64,000 nucleotides of DNA from assembly GCF_913773995.1 (NCBI RefSeq), contig NZ_CAJYES010000189.1, positions 1 through 64,000 of the forward strand, read 5' to 3'. This document shows, in pieces, positions 1-9,957 of this stretch (position 1 is its first letter; every line of letters begins with the position of its first letter). Origin of the DNA: an uncultured Pseudacidovorax sp. (GTDB taxonomy: Bacteria > Pseudomonadota > Gammaproteobacteria > Burkholderiales > Burkholderiaceae_C). The position numbers and the translations under genes are program-made. The notes below the pieces were generated by a model. That model saw nothing but the letters and a program-made list of their open reading frames with translations. It was not told where the DNA came from and searched no databases.

Positions 1-637
<637 letters not shown>

Positions 638-735
638 TTATCAAAATTGTGGTGGAACGCCATGAGCGCCGACGCGTCCGACTCAGTTCGCTGAATGACC
701 TCAGCCATGGCGCGACCGCAACGCGAAGGAGGAAC

Positions 736-3700
736 TCATGCGCAAAGCCCGTCGGAGATCAGTGCCGGGATGAGGGCGTCGTCGTCGTCAAGAACGGTCG
801 CACGCCGCTTCTTCCCTTCCCACGCAGGGTGACGCGCCACCCATTCATCGAACTGCTGGGCTCCGCCCTTCGCGGCATACAGCACGCCATCGAAGATGTT
901 TAGCGCCTCTACAACGACGGCGCTGTCGTCCGAGACGCCGGGCGCAGGCACGGGAGCCGACCGGAGCGGTGCTTCGTCCACGAACAGCAGATTCAGCCGT
1001 ACGTTCTGATGCTTGAGTGCGTACAACTGCTTCATGCGTAAACGAAGAGCGTCGGCATGCATGTCGACGCCCACGTAGATGTCGCCCTGTCGGAAGTCGA
1101 TGGGCTCATCCGGCAGACAGTGGGGCGCATTCAGCAATTCGAGCGCGAATCTGCGGGCGTAGAAAAACTGCGTGTCTTCGTCCGAGAGCCGGACCGGCTC
1201 CACGCGATAGCCTGCGCGCAGAGAACACAAGGCACGCGAAAGCATCGCGCGCGCACGATGCGCTCGATTGGACGGTGCAACGTTGTCAGCGCTGGCGGCG
1301 AGATCGACAAATATCCTGCGGGCAGGCCGAGGCAGTGGGAGCGAACGGACTGTCGCAGCAGCCAGCGTACGAAGCTCTGCCTCGGAGGCGGAGAGCCCTT
1401 CGCGAGCGAAGTGCTGCAGGAGGCCTGGCCGGCGGTACCTATCGGTAGCCACGAACGCCTGCAGTGCGTCGGCGTACATCCGGGCGCAGGCTTGAGGAGA
1501 GTGCTCTTTTTCGATCAGCGCCCGCGCTTTCGTGCGCAGCGAGGCGATGGTCGCTGGATCGCTCCTCAGCCTTTCCAATGCATCGATGAGCTGCTCATCC
1601 GAGAACTGGTCTGGAATCTTTAGAACGGTATCGTCTGGCAGATATTGCATCGAGCCGTTGGCGTTCACGATCGTAGGAAGGCCTCGACTGAGTGCGTCCA
1701 GCACGGTCCCGGATGTTTCACCTCTAGAGAGGGTGCGCAACTGCACGGCAGCGTCGGCGGCGTCCAGATATTGTTGAAAGAGATCGTCGTCCGCCCAGCC
1801 GGTGATGCGGATCGAGGATGGGTTGGGCGAGCTGGCAATGCCTGCGAGCAGGGTCTTGCCGAAGTCGCCCTCGTCGTTTTTGCCGACATAAACGAGCGCG
1901 CAATCGCTGCGGCGAGCCAAGGAGGACGCGCTCCATGCATGAAGCAAACGGTCGTTCAGCTTGGTGGGACCGATGATTCCGAACGTGCAGACGACGAAAT
2001 CGTCTGGACCGAAGCCAAGCCTCTGCCTTGCGGCCTGCCGGCGTTCGACCGAAAGCGTCGGCAACGCACGCATGTGCGGAATCAGCGCCCACTCGTCGGC
2101 GGTGTCCGTCTCGTACCACTCACGGGCGAGCGCCTGCGAGTAGGGAGAGTGGACGATCACGCCGCGCGCCGCGCGAAGAACGTCGAAATTGCATGGGAAG
2201 GCGTAGATGGTTCTCGACGCGTCCGTCTCGGTGAAGCGGTGTCGCAGGGCCGGATAGCCGTGGGACTCGTAGAGAGCGCGAGACCAGTTGGCAGGTTGGA
2301 GACCGGCAAATTCACGATGGGCCTGAATGCCGCTGAGAAAGAAGTCGTGAAGAACCACAGTCCCTGGCACATCTTCGAGCAATTCGAACATGTGCTGATG
2401 GAATTCGGAGTTGCCGAAGTGATACAGCACATGGTCGAACTGGCAGGCGTTGGCGCGCAACCATTCGACGTCCTTGCGCGGAAGCTCGAGGCCAGCCCCG
2501 TGACCGGTTGGCACCGTGGACGTGATGAGGGTGATGTCGAACAGTCTGGACAGTTCAGGCAGCAACTCTGCGCTGTAACTGGCAATGCCTGTGCGTTCCG
2601 GGGGCAGAGGCGAAACGTAGGCCAGTGCCGGCTTTGCATGCTGGATGGCTGGGGTTGGCACGGCTAAAGGCCGGTTCGAACGGTCCATCAGGAGTTCGAA
2701 GGCTTCGATGGCGCGCCGCGCCGACTCGTCCCAGGAGAACTTGCGGCTTTGCGCCAGCCCCTCCTGCGCAATTCGTCGGCGCATCGATTCGTCTGCAAGA
2801 ACCTGTGCCATCTTGCGGCCGATGGCGCCGTCGTCCCGCGGATCGAACAGGACCTCTTCCCTGCCGACGACTTCCGGAAGGCTCGAACAGTTCGAGGCGA
2901 TTACCGGGGCACCACACATCATGGCCTCGAGGGCAGGCAGGCCGAATCCTTCGTGCCAGGACGGAAAGACAAAAAGATCGCACAAGTTGTAGAGGTCGAC
3001 CAGATCGTTTTCCGGCACGAAACCGGTGATCACCACGGAAGTGGGCGGGATGCCCTCTGCACGAGCCAGTTGCAACAGACGATCACGATCGTTGTCTCGC
3101 GCGCTGCAAACGATGGCCACCTGATGGCTCTGGCGTAGCGCTTCCGGCAGGTGCGCGAACGCCCTGATCAGCCCCTCCAGATTCTTGCGGTGGTCGATGC
3201 CGCCCGTGTACATGATGAACTTGCGGTCAAGGCCGTACTTCGACCGTAGCTCACGTTCGCTGGCTTCGGATGGCCGAGAGGGCTGGAAATGGTTGCCCGC
3301 CGCTGTCGAGACATTGACGCACCTCGTCGGGTCCAAATGCAGGTGGTCCAGGCCTTCCTGCCTCGACGATTCGGAGATTGCCAGCCACAGATCGGCCTTA
3401 CGAAGCGCCTCGATCTTGGCCATGTACCAACGCCTGATGGTCGGATCGTTGAGATACGGATCCGGATTGATCAGCGGAATCAGGTCGTACAGCGTGACCG
3501 ATGTTCTCAGGGGCGCGAAGGCTCCGATGCTGGTGATGGTCGGATCGCCCAGACCCTCGAAGAGGCTGGAGATATGAACGACGTCCGGTTGAAGGCCGTG
3601 GAGGAAGGTTTCGTAGAGCTTTGCGGCGGCCAACGTCGATGCAGGGCTGGCCGAGGCGAACCCACGGTCGGTGCCCGGCTGCCAGATCTTGATGTCCTGG

Positions 3701-3897
3701 CGCTCTACCACGCCCTTGAATGCATGGACGATTTCCTCGACCGATTCGGTGAATCCGCCATTGAGCGCGATCTGAATGTGATGACGGTCTCTGCCGCGCA
3801 ACGCGATGTGCTGGGCCAGTGCCAGGGAATATCTGCCGATACCGCGAGTTCTGCTGCCTGGCGCCTGGGCGCCTTGAAGGTCGATGACGATTCGCAT
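736..3897 (-). CDS. Multi-domain glycosyltransferase (two GT4 domains plus a C-terminal GT-like remnant)
   Basis: A 1053-residue cytoplasmic glycosyltransferase, probably adding several sugars to the polysaccharide. Residues about 1-410 form a GT4 (GT-B fold) unit with the donor-site motif EGFGLPALE near 315-323. A second GT4-like unit starts near 425 (AYVSPLPPERTGIASYSAEL) and has the degenerate motif ETSGTVLDA instead of the EX7E signature. From about 870 a third segment looks like the first half of another GT-B domain and ends without its donor half. The start codon shares one base with the stop of the upstream FkbM methyltransferase gene (TGATG), so translation is probably coupled. Acceptor and linkage cannot be read from the sequence. 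Confidence 0.88.
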   Translation of the reverse strand: MRIVIDLQGAQAPGSRTRGIGRYSLALAQHIALRGRDRHHIQIALNGGFTESVEEIVHAFKGVVERQDIKIWQPGTDRGFASASPASTLAAAKLYETFLHGLQPDVVHISSLFEGLGDPTITSIGAFAPLRTSVTLYDLIPLINPDPYLNDPTIRRWYMAKIEALRKADLWLAISESSRQEGLDHLHLDPTRCVNVSTAAGNHFQPSRPSEASERELRSKYGLDRKFIMYTGGIDHRKNLEGLIRAFAHLPEALRQSHQVAIVCSARDNDRDRLLQLARAEGIPPTSVVITGFVPENDLVDLYNLCDLFVFPSWHEGFGLPALEAMMCGAPVIASNCSSLPEVVGREEVLFDPRDDGAIGRKMAQVLADESMRRRIAQEGLAQSRKFSWDESARRAIEAFELLMDRSNRPLAVPTPAIQHAKPALAYVSPLPPERTGIASYSAELLPELSRLFDITLITSTVPTGHGAGLELPRKDVEWLRANACQFDHVLYHFGNSEFHQHMFELLEDVPGTVVLHDFFLSGIQAHREFAGLQPANWSRALYESHGYPALRHRFTETDASRTIYAFPCNFDVLRAARGVIVHSPYSQALAREWYETDTADEWALIPHMRALPTLSVERRQAARQRLGFGPDDFVVCTFGIIGPTKLNDRLLHAWSASSLARRSDCALVYVGKNDEGDFGKTLLAGIASSPNPSSIRITGWADDDLFQQYLDAADAAVQLRTLSRGETSGTVLDALSRGLPTIVNANGSMQYLPDDTVLKIPDQFSDEQLIDALERLRSDPATIASLRTKARALIEKEHSPQACARMYADALQAFVATDRYRRPGLLQHFAREGLSASEAELRTLAAATVRSLPLPRPARRIFVDLAASADNVAPSNRAHRARAMLSRALCSLRAGYRVEPVRLSDEDTQFFYARRFALELLNAPHCLPDEPIDFRQGDIYVGVDMHADALRLRMKQLYALKHQNVRLNLLFVDEAPLRSAPVPAPGVSDDSAVVVEALNIFDGVLYAAKGGAQQFDEWVARHPAWEGKKRRATVLDDDDALIPALISDGLCA

Positions 3898-5141
3898 CAG
3901 TGGGAACGTGATTGATTGGCGATGGCGGTTAGTCGCTTGAAGACGAGCTTGGCATCGGGCGACAGCGCCGCCGCTGATGAGGCGGGCGCAACTTCAGTGT
4001 GGCCCGGCGGCGCGGCAAGCATCGTGCTGAGGCGCCGCTTGAGCGGCGGCGCGACGTTGAGCACCGCACTGACACCGGCCTGGAGCTTGGGATGGTGGTG
4101 CAGCGTTACGGCCAGCACCCGCAACGTGGTCCGGACGCGATGTTTCAACGCGGCCGAAAGCCGGCCCTCCATCGCAGCGTAGGCGAAGCGGCGAAGCACC
4201 GAGCTCGTTGCACGTTGCTCCCTGGCTTCGGCCTGCATGGCCCGATCGGTCATGAGTGCTGCCTTTTGCTCGGCGAGCGCGGCTCGGGCTTGCAGCTCCG
4301 CGGCGGCGGCTTTCAACGTCGCCAGTTCGGCGGCGGCGGCTTCCCTGCTTTGCTGCGATTCGCGCAATGCTTCCCTGGTACCCAGCAGCTCGGCATCAAG
4401 GCGCTCGAGCGTCGCCGCAGCTGCAAGAGGGGGTCGATGCAGCCACGAGGTGCCATGGCCGCTGAATCGCGTCTCGTCGAAAACGTTGGGCGGCGAGGCG
4501 AAGGCCTTGGAGAGTGCCGCCCGCTCCTGGGCCACATAGAAGCGGTTGAGTCCGTCGAAATAGCAGAAGCGGTATCCCGCTTCGACGAGCAAGGCATCCG
4601 CCTCCTCATAGTGAAGCTCTTGCGAAAGCGGGACGGTGGCCTCGATCACGATGATCCAGGGCCTGAGGATCTGGCTGTCCCAGCCGCGAAGCACGCGAGC
4701 CTCTTCGCCCTCGACGTCGATCTTCATCCAATGGACATCGCGATCCTTGAGGTCCGCAAAAGCCACATGGATGGGCAAAGCCGGCGTCGGCACGACCAGG
4801 GCGCTCAACCCATGCGTCTTGTTCAGCGCTGCGGCATTGGCACTGTCGCTGGTGCTCAGGCCGGTGTTTGGGAACACATGAAGGTCCAGGACGCCCGAAA
4901 AATCGGAAAGGGCGATCTGCAGCACCTTCTCGTCGGGGCGATCCTCGCGCAGCAGAGCAGCGTATGCAGGAACGGGCTCGACATGGGTTCCTCGCCATCC
5001 CTGCTCGTAGAAACCCTTGCTGACTGAATCGACGACCGGATGCTGGGCGCCGATGTCGATGTAGACACCCCTGTCGATGTGCTTCAGCGCGCGCCACAGC
5101 ACCACATCCTCCAGGTTCTGTGCGTAGGAAGTGAAGGTCAT
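3897..5141 (-). CDS. FkbM family methyltransferase with C-terminal coiled coil
   Basis: A 414-residue SAM-dependent methyltransferase, most likely capping or decorating the glycan by O-methylation. Residues about 1-210 are a typical FkbM domain: SYAQNLEDVVLWRAL, the SAM-binding GVYIDIGAQHP, VEPVP after strand 2, and KIDVEGEEARVLRG. Residues about 245-310 are an Ala/Glu/Arg/Leu-rich heptad-like stretch that predicts a coiled coil. This is reminiscent of the coiled-coil molecular rulers of chain terminators such as WbdD, although that role is inference. The C-terminal 100 residues are basic and of unknown function. It overlaps the downstream 1053-residue glycosyltransferase gene by one base. 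Confidence 0.85.
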   Translation of the reverse strand: MTFTSYAQNLEDVVLWRALKHIDRGVYIDIGAQHPVVDSVSKGFYEQGWRGTHVEPVPAYAALLREDRPDEKVLQIALSDFSGVLDLHVFPNTGLSTSDSANAAALNKTHGLSALVVPTPALPIHVAFADLKDRDVHWMKIDVEGEEARVLRGWDSQILRPWIIVIEATVPLSQELHYEEADALLVEAGYRFCYFDGLNRFYVAQERAALSKAFASPPNVFDETRFSGHGTSWLHRPPLAAAATLERLDAELLGTREALRESQQSREAAAAELATLKAAAAELQARAALAEQKAALMTDRAMQAEAREQRATSSVLRRFAYAAMEGRLSAALKHRVRTTLRVLAVTLHHHPKLQAGVSAVLNVAPPLKRRLSTMLAAPPGHTEVAPASSAAALSPDAKLVFKRLTAIANQSRSH

Positions 5142-5266
5142 CGCAGGAATCTCTCGTTATCAGTTCGTGCAGGCCGCACCGGAGCCGGTCGGGCAGCCGG
5201 CGGCCGCGCAGTGTACAAGTCGCCACTCCCCCTTCCCTGACGCGCTGGGCCGTGCCGACGCGCGGG

Positions 5267-6658
5267 TCAGCTCCCCCATGCGCAGGCGCCACTCGGCGGC
5301 ATGTCGGGATGCCAGCAAGGATCCTGTTCCAAGAAGGGATGCCAGCGTTCCATGAAGCGCGCCCAGCCGCCTGCCGAGTCGTTCGGCAAGCCTGCGACCT
5401 CCAGATGGCTGTCCACCGTCAGCGGCACGGGCGCTGCGCAGACCGAGCGCATCCCAAGCATGCGCAACTTCAGGCAAAGATCAGCCACCGCCAGAGCCGG
5501 CCCAAAGCGCTCGTCGAAACCATTGGTCTCCTCAAGCAGCGAACGCCGGGTGGCAAAGGCCTGCCAGCTCAGCATGCTCCATTCTCTCGATGTCCCGCCC
5601 GGGGGTGTCTCAGAGGCGTCCTGCTGGGCGGGCTCGCGACCAGCCAGCCTCAAGAGTCCGAGGCTGTCGCCGGCCATGCCCGCAAAGACGATCGCCCCCT
5701 CGCGGTCCATCAGTACCGGGCTGCATCCGCCGACGTCCTCCTGCAGCGCATGGGCGAGCAATGGATTGAGCCAAGACGCCTGTTCTGGCAGGTCGATGCG
5801 TGCGTCGAGGAAAACCATGAGCTCGTGCCTGCTTGCCCGCCACATCGCGTTACGCGCGCGCGTCCGACAGTTGGCGCGCGCGAGGGCCGTGACATCAATG
5901 CCTGCCGCCGATGAGGAGAAATTGGCGCTCCCATCGTGCTCAACGATCAGCTGAATCGGCGCTGGATAGTCATAGCGTTGCAGTCGCTGGACAACGGTAA
6001 GGACCGTGTCGGCCGCGGTGCCATGGGAATCATCTTGGACGAGGCAGATCGTCAGCGGCGGCGCGGCCTCGGGCGTGAGCCTTCGTAGCAACTCCAGCGT
6101 CGAGGGAAGGTGTCCGTCCACGATCTCATACAGCGGACGGTCGGGTCCCAACCATTGCGCCACCGCCTGCGCGTGAAGAAGGCGGTCATGGCGCGGCGGC
6201 GTCGTGCGCTCCGCCAGGAGCTCAGGAATTCGGGTGATCGCGATTCCGGCTGCTGCTGCGCGCAGGAGCAGGACGTACGCCTGGAAAGCGCCGCCCCCGC
6301 CGTGAACTCCGCCAAATCGGGCAAGGATGTCGCCTCGCACGCACAGAGGCAGGCCCACGTAGTTGGCCGACACCAGCCAGGTCAGGTCGAAATCGGGCTT
6401 CAGGAGAGGCCAGTCGCCCCGCGAATCCCGTACAAGTTCGTCCACGTAGAAGATGCCCACGTCCGGTCTGGCAGCAGCGTGCGCAAGCAGATGCGCGGCC
6501 AGGATGGGTTTGGTTTGCACGCCGCTGGAAGTCAGCACCGCCCACTCGGCGTGCGGCATTGCGGCTGCACCGTCAGCGGCCTCGTCTTCACGGCCGGCTC
6601 TGAGGTCTCCGTCCAGGAGGATGTGCCGCAACCAAGAGGAATCGGACAAGTCAGTCAC
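5267..6658 (-). CDS. Degenerate two-domain GT2-like glycosyltransferase
   Basis: A 463-residue protein whose two halves resemble the tandem GT-A domains of the 618-residue protein at 12964-14820. The first half keeps FYVDELVRD and LKPDFDLTWLVSANYVG, aligning with YSDEDKVDD and FKPDWNLDLFRSHN there. The second half has the GT2 start PLTICLVQDDSHG and FDERFGPALAVADLCLKLRML, but DxD-type residues are poorly preserved (VFLDARIDLPE). I chose the GTG at 6656-6658 because it overlaps the stop of the upstream gene by 8 bases and removes 42 non-homologous residues. The reading frame extends further upstream only through sequence that already codes for the neighbour. It may be a transferase with altered chemistry or a structural partner. 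Confidence 0.72.
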   Translation of the reverse strand: MTDLSDSSWLRHILLDGDLRAGREDEAADGAAAMPHAEWAVLTSSGVQTKPILAAHLLAHAAARPDVGIFYVDELVRDSRGDWPLLKPDFDLTWLVSANYVGLPLCVRGDILARFGGVHGGGGAFQAYVLLLRAAAAGIAITRIPELLAERTTPPRHDRLLHAQAVAQWLGPDRPLYEIVDGHLPSTLELLRRLTPEAAPPLTICLVQDDSHGTAADTVLTVVQRLQRYDYPAPIQLIVEHDGSANFSSSAAGIDVTALARANCRTRARNAMWRASRHELMVFLDARIDLPEQASWLNPLLAHALQEDVGGCSPVLMDREGAIVFAGMAGDSLGLLRLAGREPAQQDASETPPGGTSREWSMLSWQAFATRRSLLEETNGFDERFGPALAVADLCLKLRMLGMRSVCAAPVPLTVDSHLEVAGLPNDSAGGWARFMERWHPFLEQDPCWHPDMPPSGACAWGS

Positions 6659-9164
6659 GGGGTTTCCGATGCATGTGCTTAGAAAGGCTCTGCTGCATGC
6701 ACTTTGCGACCCGGTCCGCCGACAGGGTGTCGAGAATGCGCGCACGCGCTGCCTGGCCAAGCCTTCCGTCACCCGCTTCGACAAGCGCGGCGGCCTCGAC
6801 CAGTCGCTCGCACAGATGCTGCTCGTCGATGTTCGCCCAGGTGTCGCCCTTCAGATAAGGTCCGTGGTCTTCTTCGAGAGTGACCAGTGTGTAGCGGACC
6901 GGCATGCCCGTGGAGGCATCCAGGAAGTCCCGGGTTCCGCTGTAGTCCGTTGCGACGACGAGTTTGCCTGCGACCATCGCTTCGGCCACCGTCAGGCCGA
7001 ATCCCTCCGCGCAGTGGGGGGAGGCATAGATGTCCGCCATGCTCATCAGGCTGCGCATGGCCTGCCTGTCCAACGACCGGTCGATCAGGAGGCAGCCTTC
7101 ACATGCGTCTGCCAGCGCCTGTAGCCGGCTGCCGGCGTCACGGCTGTCGAACAGGTGTTTTGTTTTCAGCACCAGCCGCCAGCCCTGGGTGGCCAAGCCG
7201 CTGCTTTCGAAAGCACGGATCAGCGCGAAAGGGTTCTTGCGAACCAGGAAGCTGGCGCCGTCGAAGACATAGAGGATGACACGTTCATCGAGAGCGATGC
7301 CGAGCTCCTGCTTGGTGCGACGAATCTCCTGGGGATTTGGGCGGATCGCAGGATCGCCAACCACGTGCGGAACCACATCGATGGGCAGATCGGTATGTTG
7401 TGCGAATACTTTCTTGCAGAACTCAGTGGGCGCCCAAAGCGCGTCGACCTGATCGAACGCGGGCAGCCAGCTCGCAGGCACGCGCTCGGTTTCCCAGACC
7501 CACAGCCCGACACGCAGCCCTGCTGCGTCGATGCCTCGACGCTGATCCGCGGTGGGCACGCTGGCCAGCGAGTCGGGGTTGAGGTGGATCACGGCGACAT
7601 CCGCAGGACCGGCGAAGTCGCGCATGGGTACGGCCGGCGCGATGCGCCGGTGCACATGGAAGGGCCGGGCCACGGGCTCCAGATGCAGGTCGAAATGGGT
7701 GCGGCGCAGGGCTGACAGATAGGACCGGCTGGCTACGCCCAGGCCATTGTTGTAGTTCCAGGGGCCTAGAAAAAGTAGCCGCGGACTTGGCTCAGCAGGC
7801 GCGAGCGGCGGCGCCTCTGGGGGGGCTGCGGTAGCTGGCAGCTCGTCCTCGCGAGGAAGGGCCTCGAGTCTCTGCTTCCAGCCGCTCAGGGAAAGTTGGG
7901 CATCGTCCAGTTGGACAGCTGATTCCCAACCAGGACGAGCCGCGTGAAACGACCTGACGAAGTCCGCCTCCTGCCAGTCAAGGTACCGCCGCTCTGCAGG
8001 CAAGTCGGTCACGCGCTGCACGAAGGCATGAAACGCCGGGGAGCACAGTGCCTCTTCCGTGAAGGTGATCCAGCCGGTCCATGGAAGGATCGACCCATCC
8101 CTGCCTCCACGGGCCAGCGTGATGACGGGTGCCGCCGGCCGGCGCATGGCATCGAGCGCACGATCCAGGAGGTCTGGATGACCGCCGAGTTCGAGCATGC
8201 GGGCGTCGAGCCAATGCATGTGCCGCGCCCGCCCCAGCCCAGGCAGTCTGCGCATGAGATGCGCCCAGGCCTTGAATGGGGTGCTGGCCTCAGGTTGGAG
8301 ATGGAGGCCATCGGCGGCCGCCATCAGGCGTTCGGTCGTCGGTCCGCCCCCGAGCGCGGGCGTTGCACCGACGACCAGGACCCGCACGCCGCGCCGGGAC
8401 AGGTGCTCCAGGAATGCCTCTGCCTGGCCTCTCTCAACGCGCGTCGGAGTCGTCAGTGCGAGGAGTGCGATCTCTTCCGAGGCTGGGTTGACGCGGAACG
8501 GCTTCACGCAGTGCAGTGGCAGGTCTGCCAGGGGGCGGCCGGGCGTGCGATGCTGCTCGCGTCGGTTGGGGCTGGCGCCCCGGGGGGCGCCTATCGTCAG
8601 ATAGTGGACCAGAGGCGGCATCCCCGAACGCTGCGCGTCCGGGTTGTGTTGCAGGTACCAGTCACTATCGAAGCGGGACGATGTGTCGACGGCCAGATCG
8701 GCGCCGTGCTCAAGGTAGTGACGCAGCGGGTAGCCATCCGAGGAGCGCATGCCCGCCAGCTTCCCGATGACCATCATGTACCAACGCAGGTCGAAATAGG
8801 GATTGGGGTTTCGACCCTCCTGGCTGCCGGCGCGGATGAAGTGCACCAAGGGCTGGGCTCCCGCCTCGGCCACGTCCAGGTTCTGCTGCAGATACCAGGC
8901 GCTGTCGAACAGAGGATTGGGCTGCAAGCCTTCGAATCCGCCCCGCTCGAGATAGTGCATAAGCGCGCCACCCGGGTGGTGTCGTGCCGCTGGCCGCTGG
9001 CCGAGGTAGTACGGCTCGTCGAACAATCCGCTGGTTACGACGAGGCGAGCCTCTCGCTGCCAACGCACCTCGTGCTGCAGCCGCCGGCGCATAGCGACGA
9101 GATCGAGGTGGAAAGCCGCCGCCGCCAGATGGCGAAGCAGGTGGGCCAGGCGCTTCGGGTCCAT
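6651..9164 (-). CDS. GT4 glycosyltransferase with N-terminal FDxxWYL repeats
   Basis: About 837 residues. The N-terminal 200 residues hold four copies of a roughly 45-50-residue repeat with the core FDxxWYLxxNPD...PLxHYLxxG...PNPxF, for example FDSAWYLQQNLDV and FDSDWYLQHNPDA. A middle segment without recognised signature follows. The last 370 residues are a GT4 domain (LLFLGPWNYNNGLGVASRSY) with the donor-site EX7E motif EGFGLTVAE. The ATG at 9164 is preceded by AAGGGA at good spacing. An upstream in-frame ATG at 9197 (11 codons more) with a weaker AGGA is possible. It lies 63 bases after wzt in the leftward operon. The repeats probably mediate binding to partner proteins or glycan, but their function is unknown. 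Confidence 0.83.
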   Translation of the reverse strand: MDPKRLAHLLRHLAAAAFHLDLVAMRRRLQHEVRWQREARLVVTSGLFDEPYYLGQRPAARHHPGGALMHYLERGGFEGLQPNPLFDSAWYLQQNLDVAEAGAQPLVHFIRAGSQEGRNPNPYFDLRWYMMVIGKLAGMRSSDGYPLRHYLEHGADLAVDTSSRFDSDWYLQHNPDAQRSGMPPLVHYLTIGAPRGASPNRREQHRTPGRPLADLPLHCVKPFRVNPASEEIALLALTTPTRVERGQAEAFLEHLSRRGVRVLVVGATPALGGGPTTERLMAAADGLHLQPEASTPFKAWAHLMRRLPGLGRARHMHWLDARMLELGGHPDLLDRALDAMRRPAAPVITLARGGRDGSILPWTGWITFTEEALCSPAFHAFVQRVTDLPAERRYLDWQEADFVRSFHAARPGWESAVQLDDAQLSLSGWKQRLEALPREDELPATAAPPEAPPLAPAEPSPRLLFLGPWNYNNGLGVASRSYLSALRRTHFDLHLEPVARPFHVHRRIAPAVPMRDFAGPADVAVIHLNPDSLASVPTADQRRGIDAAGLRVGLWVWETERVPASWLPAFDQVDALWAPTEFCKKVFAQHTDLPIDVVPHVVGDPAIRPNPQEIRRTKQELGIALDERVILYVFDGASFLVRKNPFALIRAFESSGLATQGWRLVLKTKHLFDSRDAGSRLQALADACEGCLLIDRSLDRQAMRSLMSMADIYASPHCAEGFGLTVAEAMVAGKLVVATDYSGTRDFLDASTGMPVRYTLVTLEEDHGPYLKGDTWANIDEQHLCERLVEAAALVEAGDGRLGQAARARILDTLSADRVAKCMQQSLSKHMHRKPRD

Positions 9165-9227
9165 CCATGGCGTCCCTTTGCTGCGAAGGCCAGACATCGG
9201 GGCGGCGGTCCTACCGAGGGAAGCTGG

Positions 9228-9950
9228 TCAGGCCGCCGCGCGCAGATCCTCGCGCCGGACGATGGTGCCGTGCTCGAGGTGGATGATCATGTTGCATTCG
9301 CGCTGGATCAGCTCGGGAGAATGGGTGGCCAGAACAAGAATGCCCGACTGGGAGACCATGGACCGCATGCGTTGCTCTGCCTTTTCGGTGAACTCGGCGT
9401 CCCCGACGGAAAGCCATTCGTCCATCAGCAGGATGTCCGCGGTCATGCTGGTGCAGATGGCAAAAGCCAGCCGCATCACCATGCCGGTCGAATACGTGCG
9501 CACCGGCATGTTCACGTACTCGCCCAGACCGCTGAACTCGCAGATTTCCGGCGTCATGGCTTCGATCTGGCGCCGCTTCAGGCCCATGGACAGGCCGCGT
9601 AGCATGATGTTCTCCACACCGCTGGCGTCGCGCTCGATGCCCATCGACGGGTCGATCAGGCTGGCGACGCTGCCGACCCGGCTGAATTCACCCGACGTCG
9701 GTTCGTACACGCCGGCCAGCAGGCGAAGCAGCGTGGACTTCCCGGCGCCGTTGTGGCCCATGATGCCGAGCCGGTCGCCCGCTCTGAGTTCCAGGTTGAT
9801 TTCCGACAGGGCCTGTACCACGGTGACGCCGGTTTCCTTTCCGACGCGACCGCCGGTGACCGAGGCGGCCAGCGTCTTCTTGAAGGAGGTGGCGCTGGCG
9901 CCGTAGATGGGGAAGCCCAGGCTGACGTTCTTGAGCGAAAGGGATGTCAT
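9228..9950 (-). CDS. wzt: Polysaccharide ABC transporter ATP-binding protein (Wzt/KpsT type)
   Basis: ATPase of the ABC exporter that moves undecaprenyl-linked polysaccharide across the inner membrane, working with the permease gene just upstream. The 240 residues hold Walker A GHNGAGKST, the degenerate signature YSTGMVMRLAFA typical of Wzt/KpsT/TagH proteins, Walker B ILLMDEWLSVGD and switch His in LATHSPE. Unlike E. coli O8/O9a Wzt it has no C-terminal carbohydrate-recognition domain, so recognition of a terminal cap must happen elsewhere or not at all. Seven bases separate it from the wzm stop. Confidence 0.92.
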   Translation of the reverse strand: MTSLSLKNVSLGFPIYGASATSFKKTLAASVTGGRVGKETGVTVVQALSEINLELRAGDRLGIMGHNGAGKSTLLRLLAGVYEPTSGEFSRVGSVASLIDPSMGIERDASGVENIMLRGLSMGLKRRQIEAMTPEICEFSGLGEYVNMPVRTYSTGMVMRLAFAICTSMTADILLMDEWLSVGDAEFTEKAEQRMRSMVSQSGILVLATHSPELIQRECNMIIHLEHGTIVRREDLRAAA

Positions 9951-9957
9951 GGGCGAC

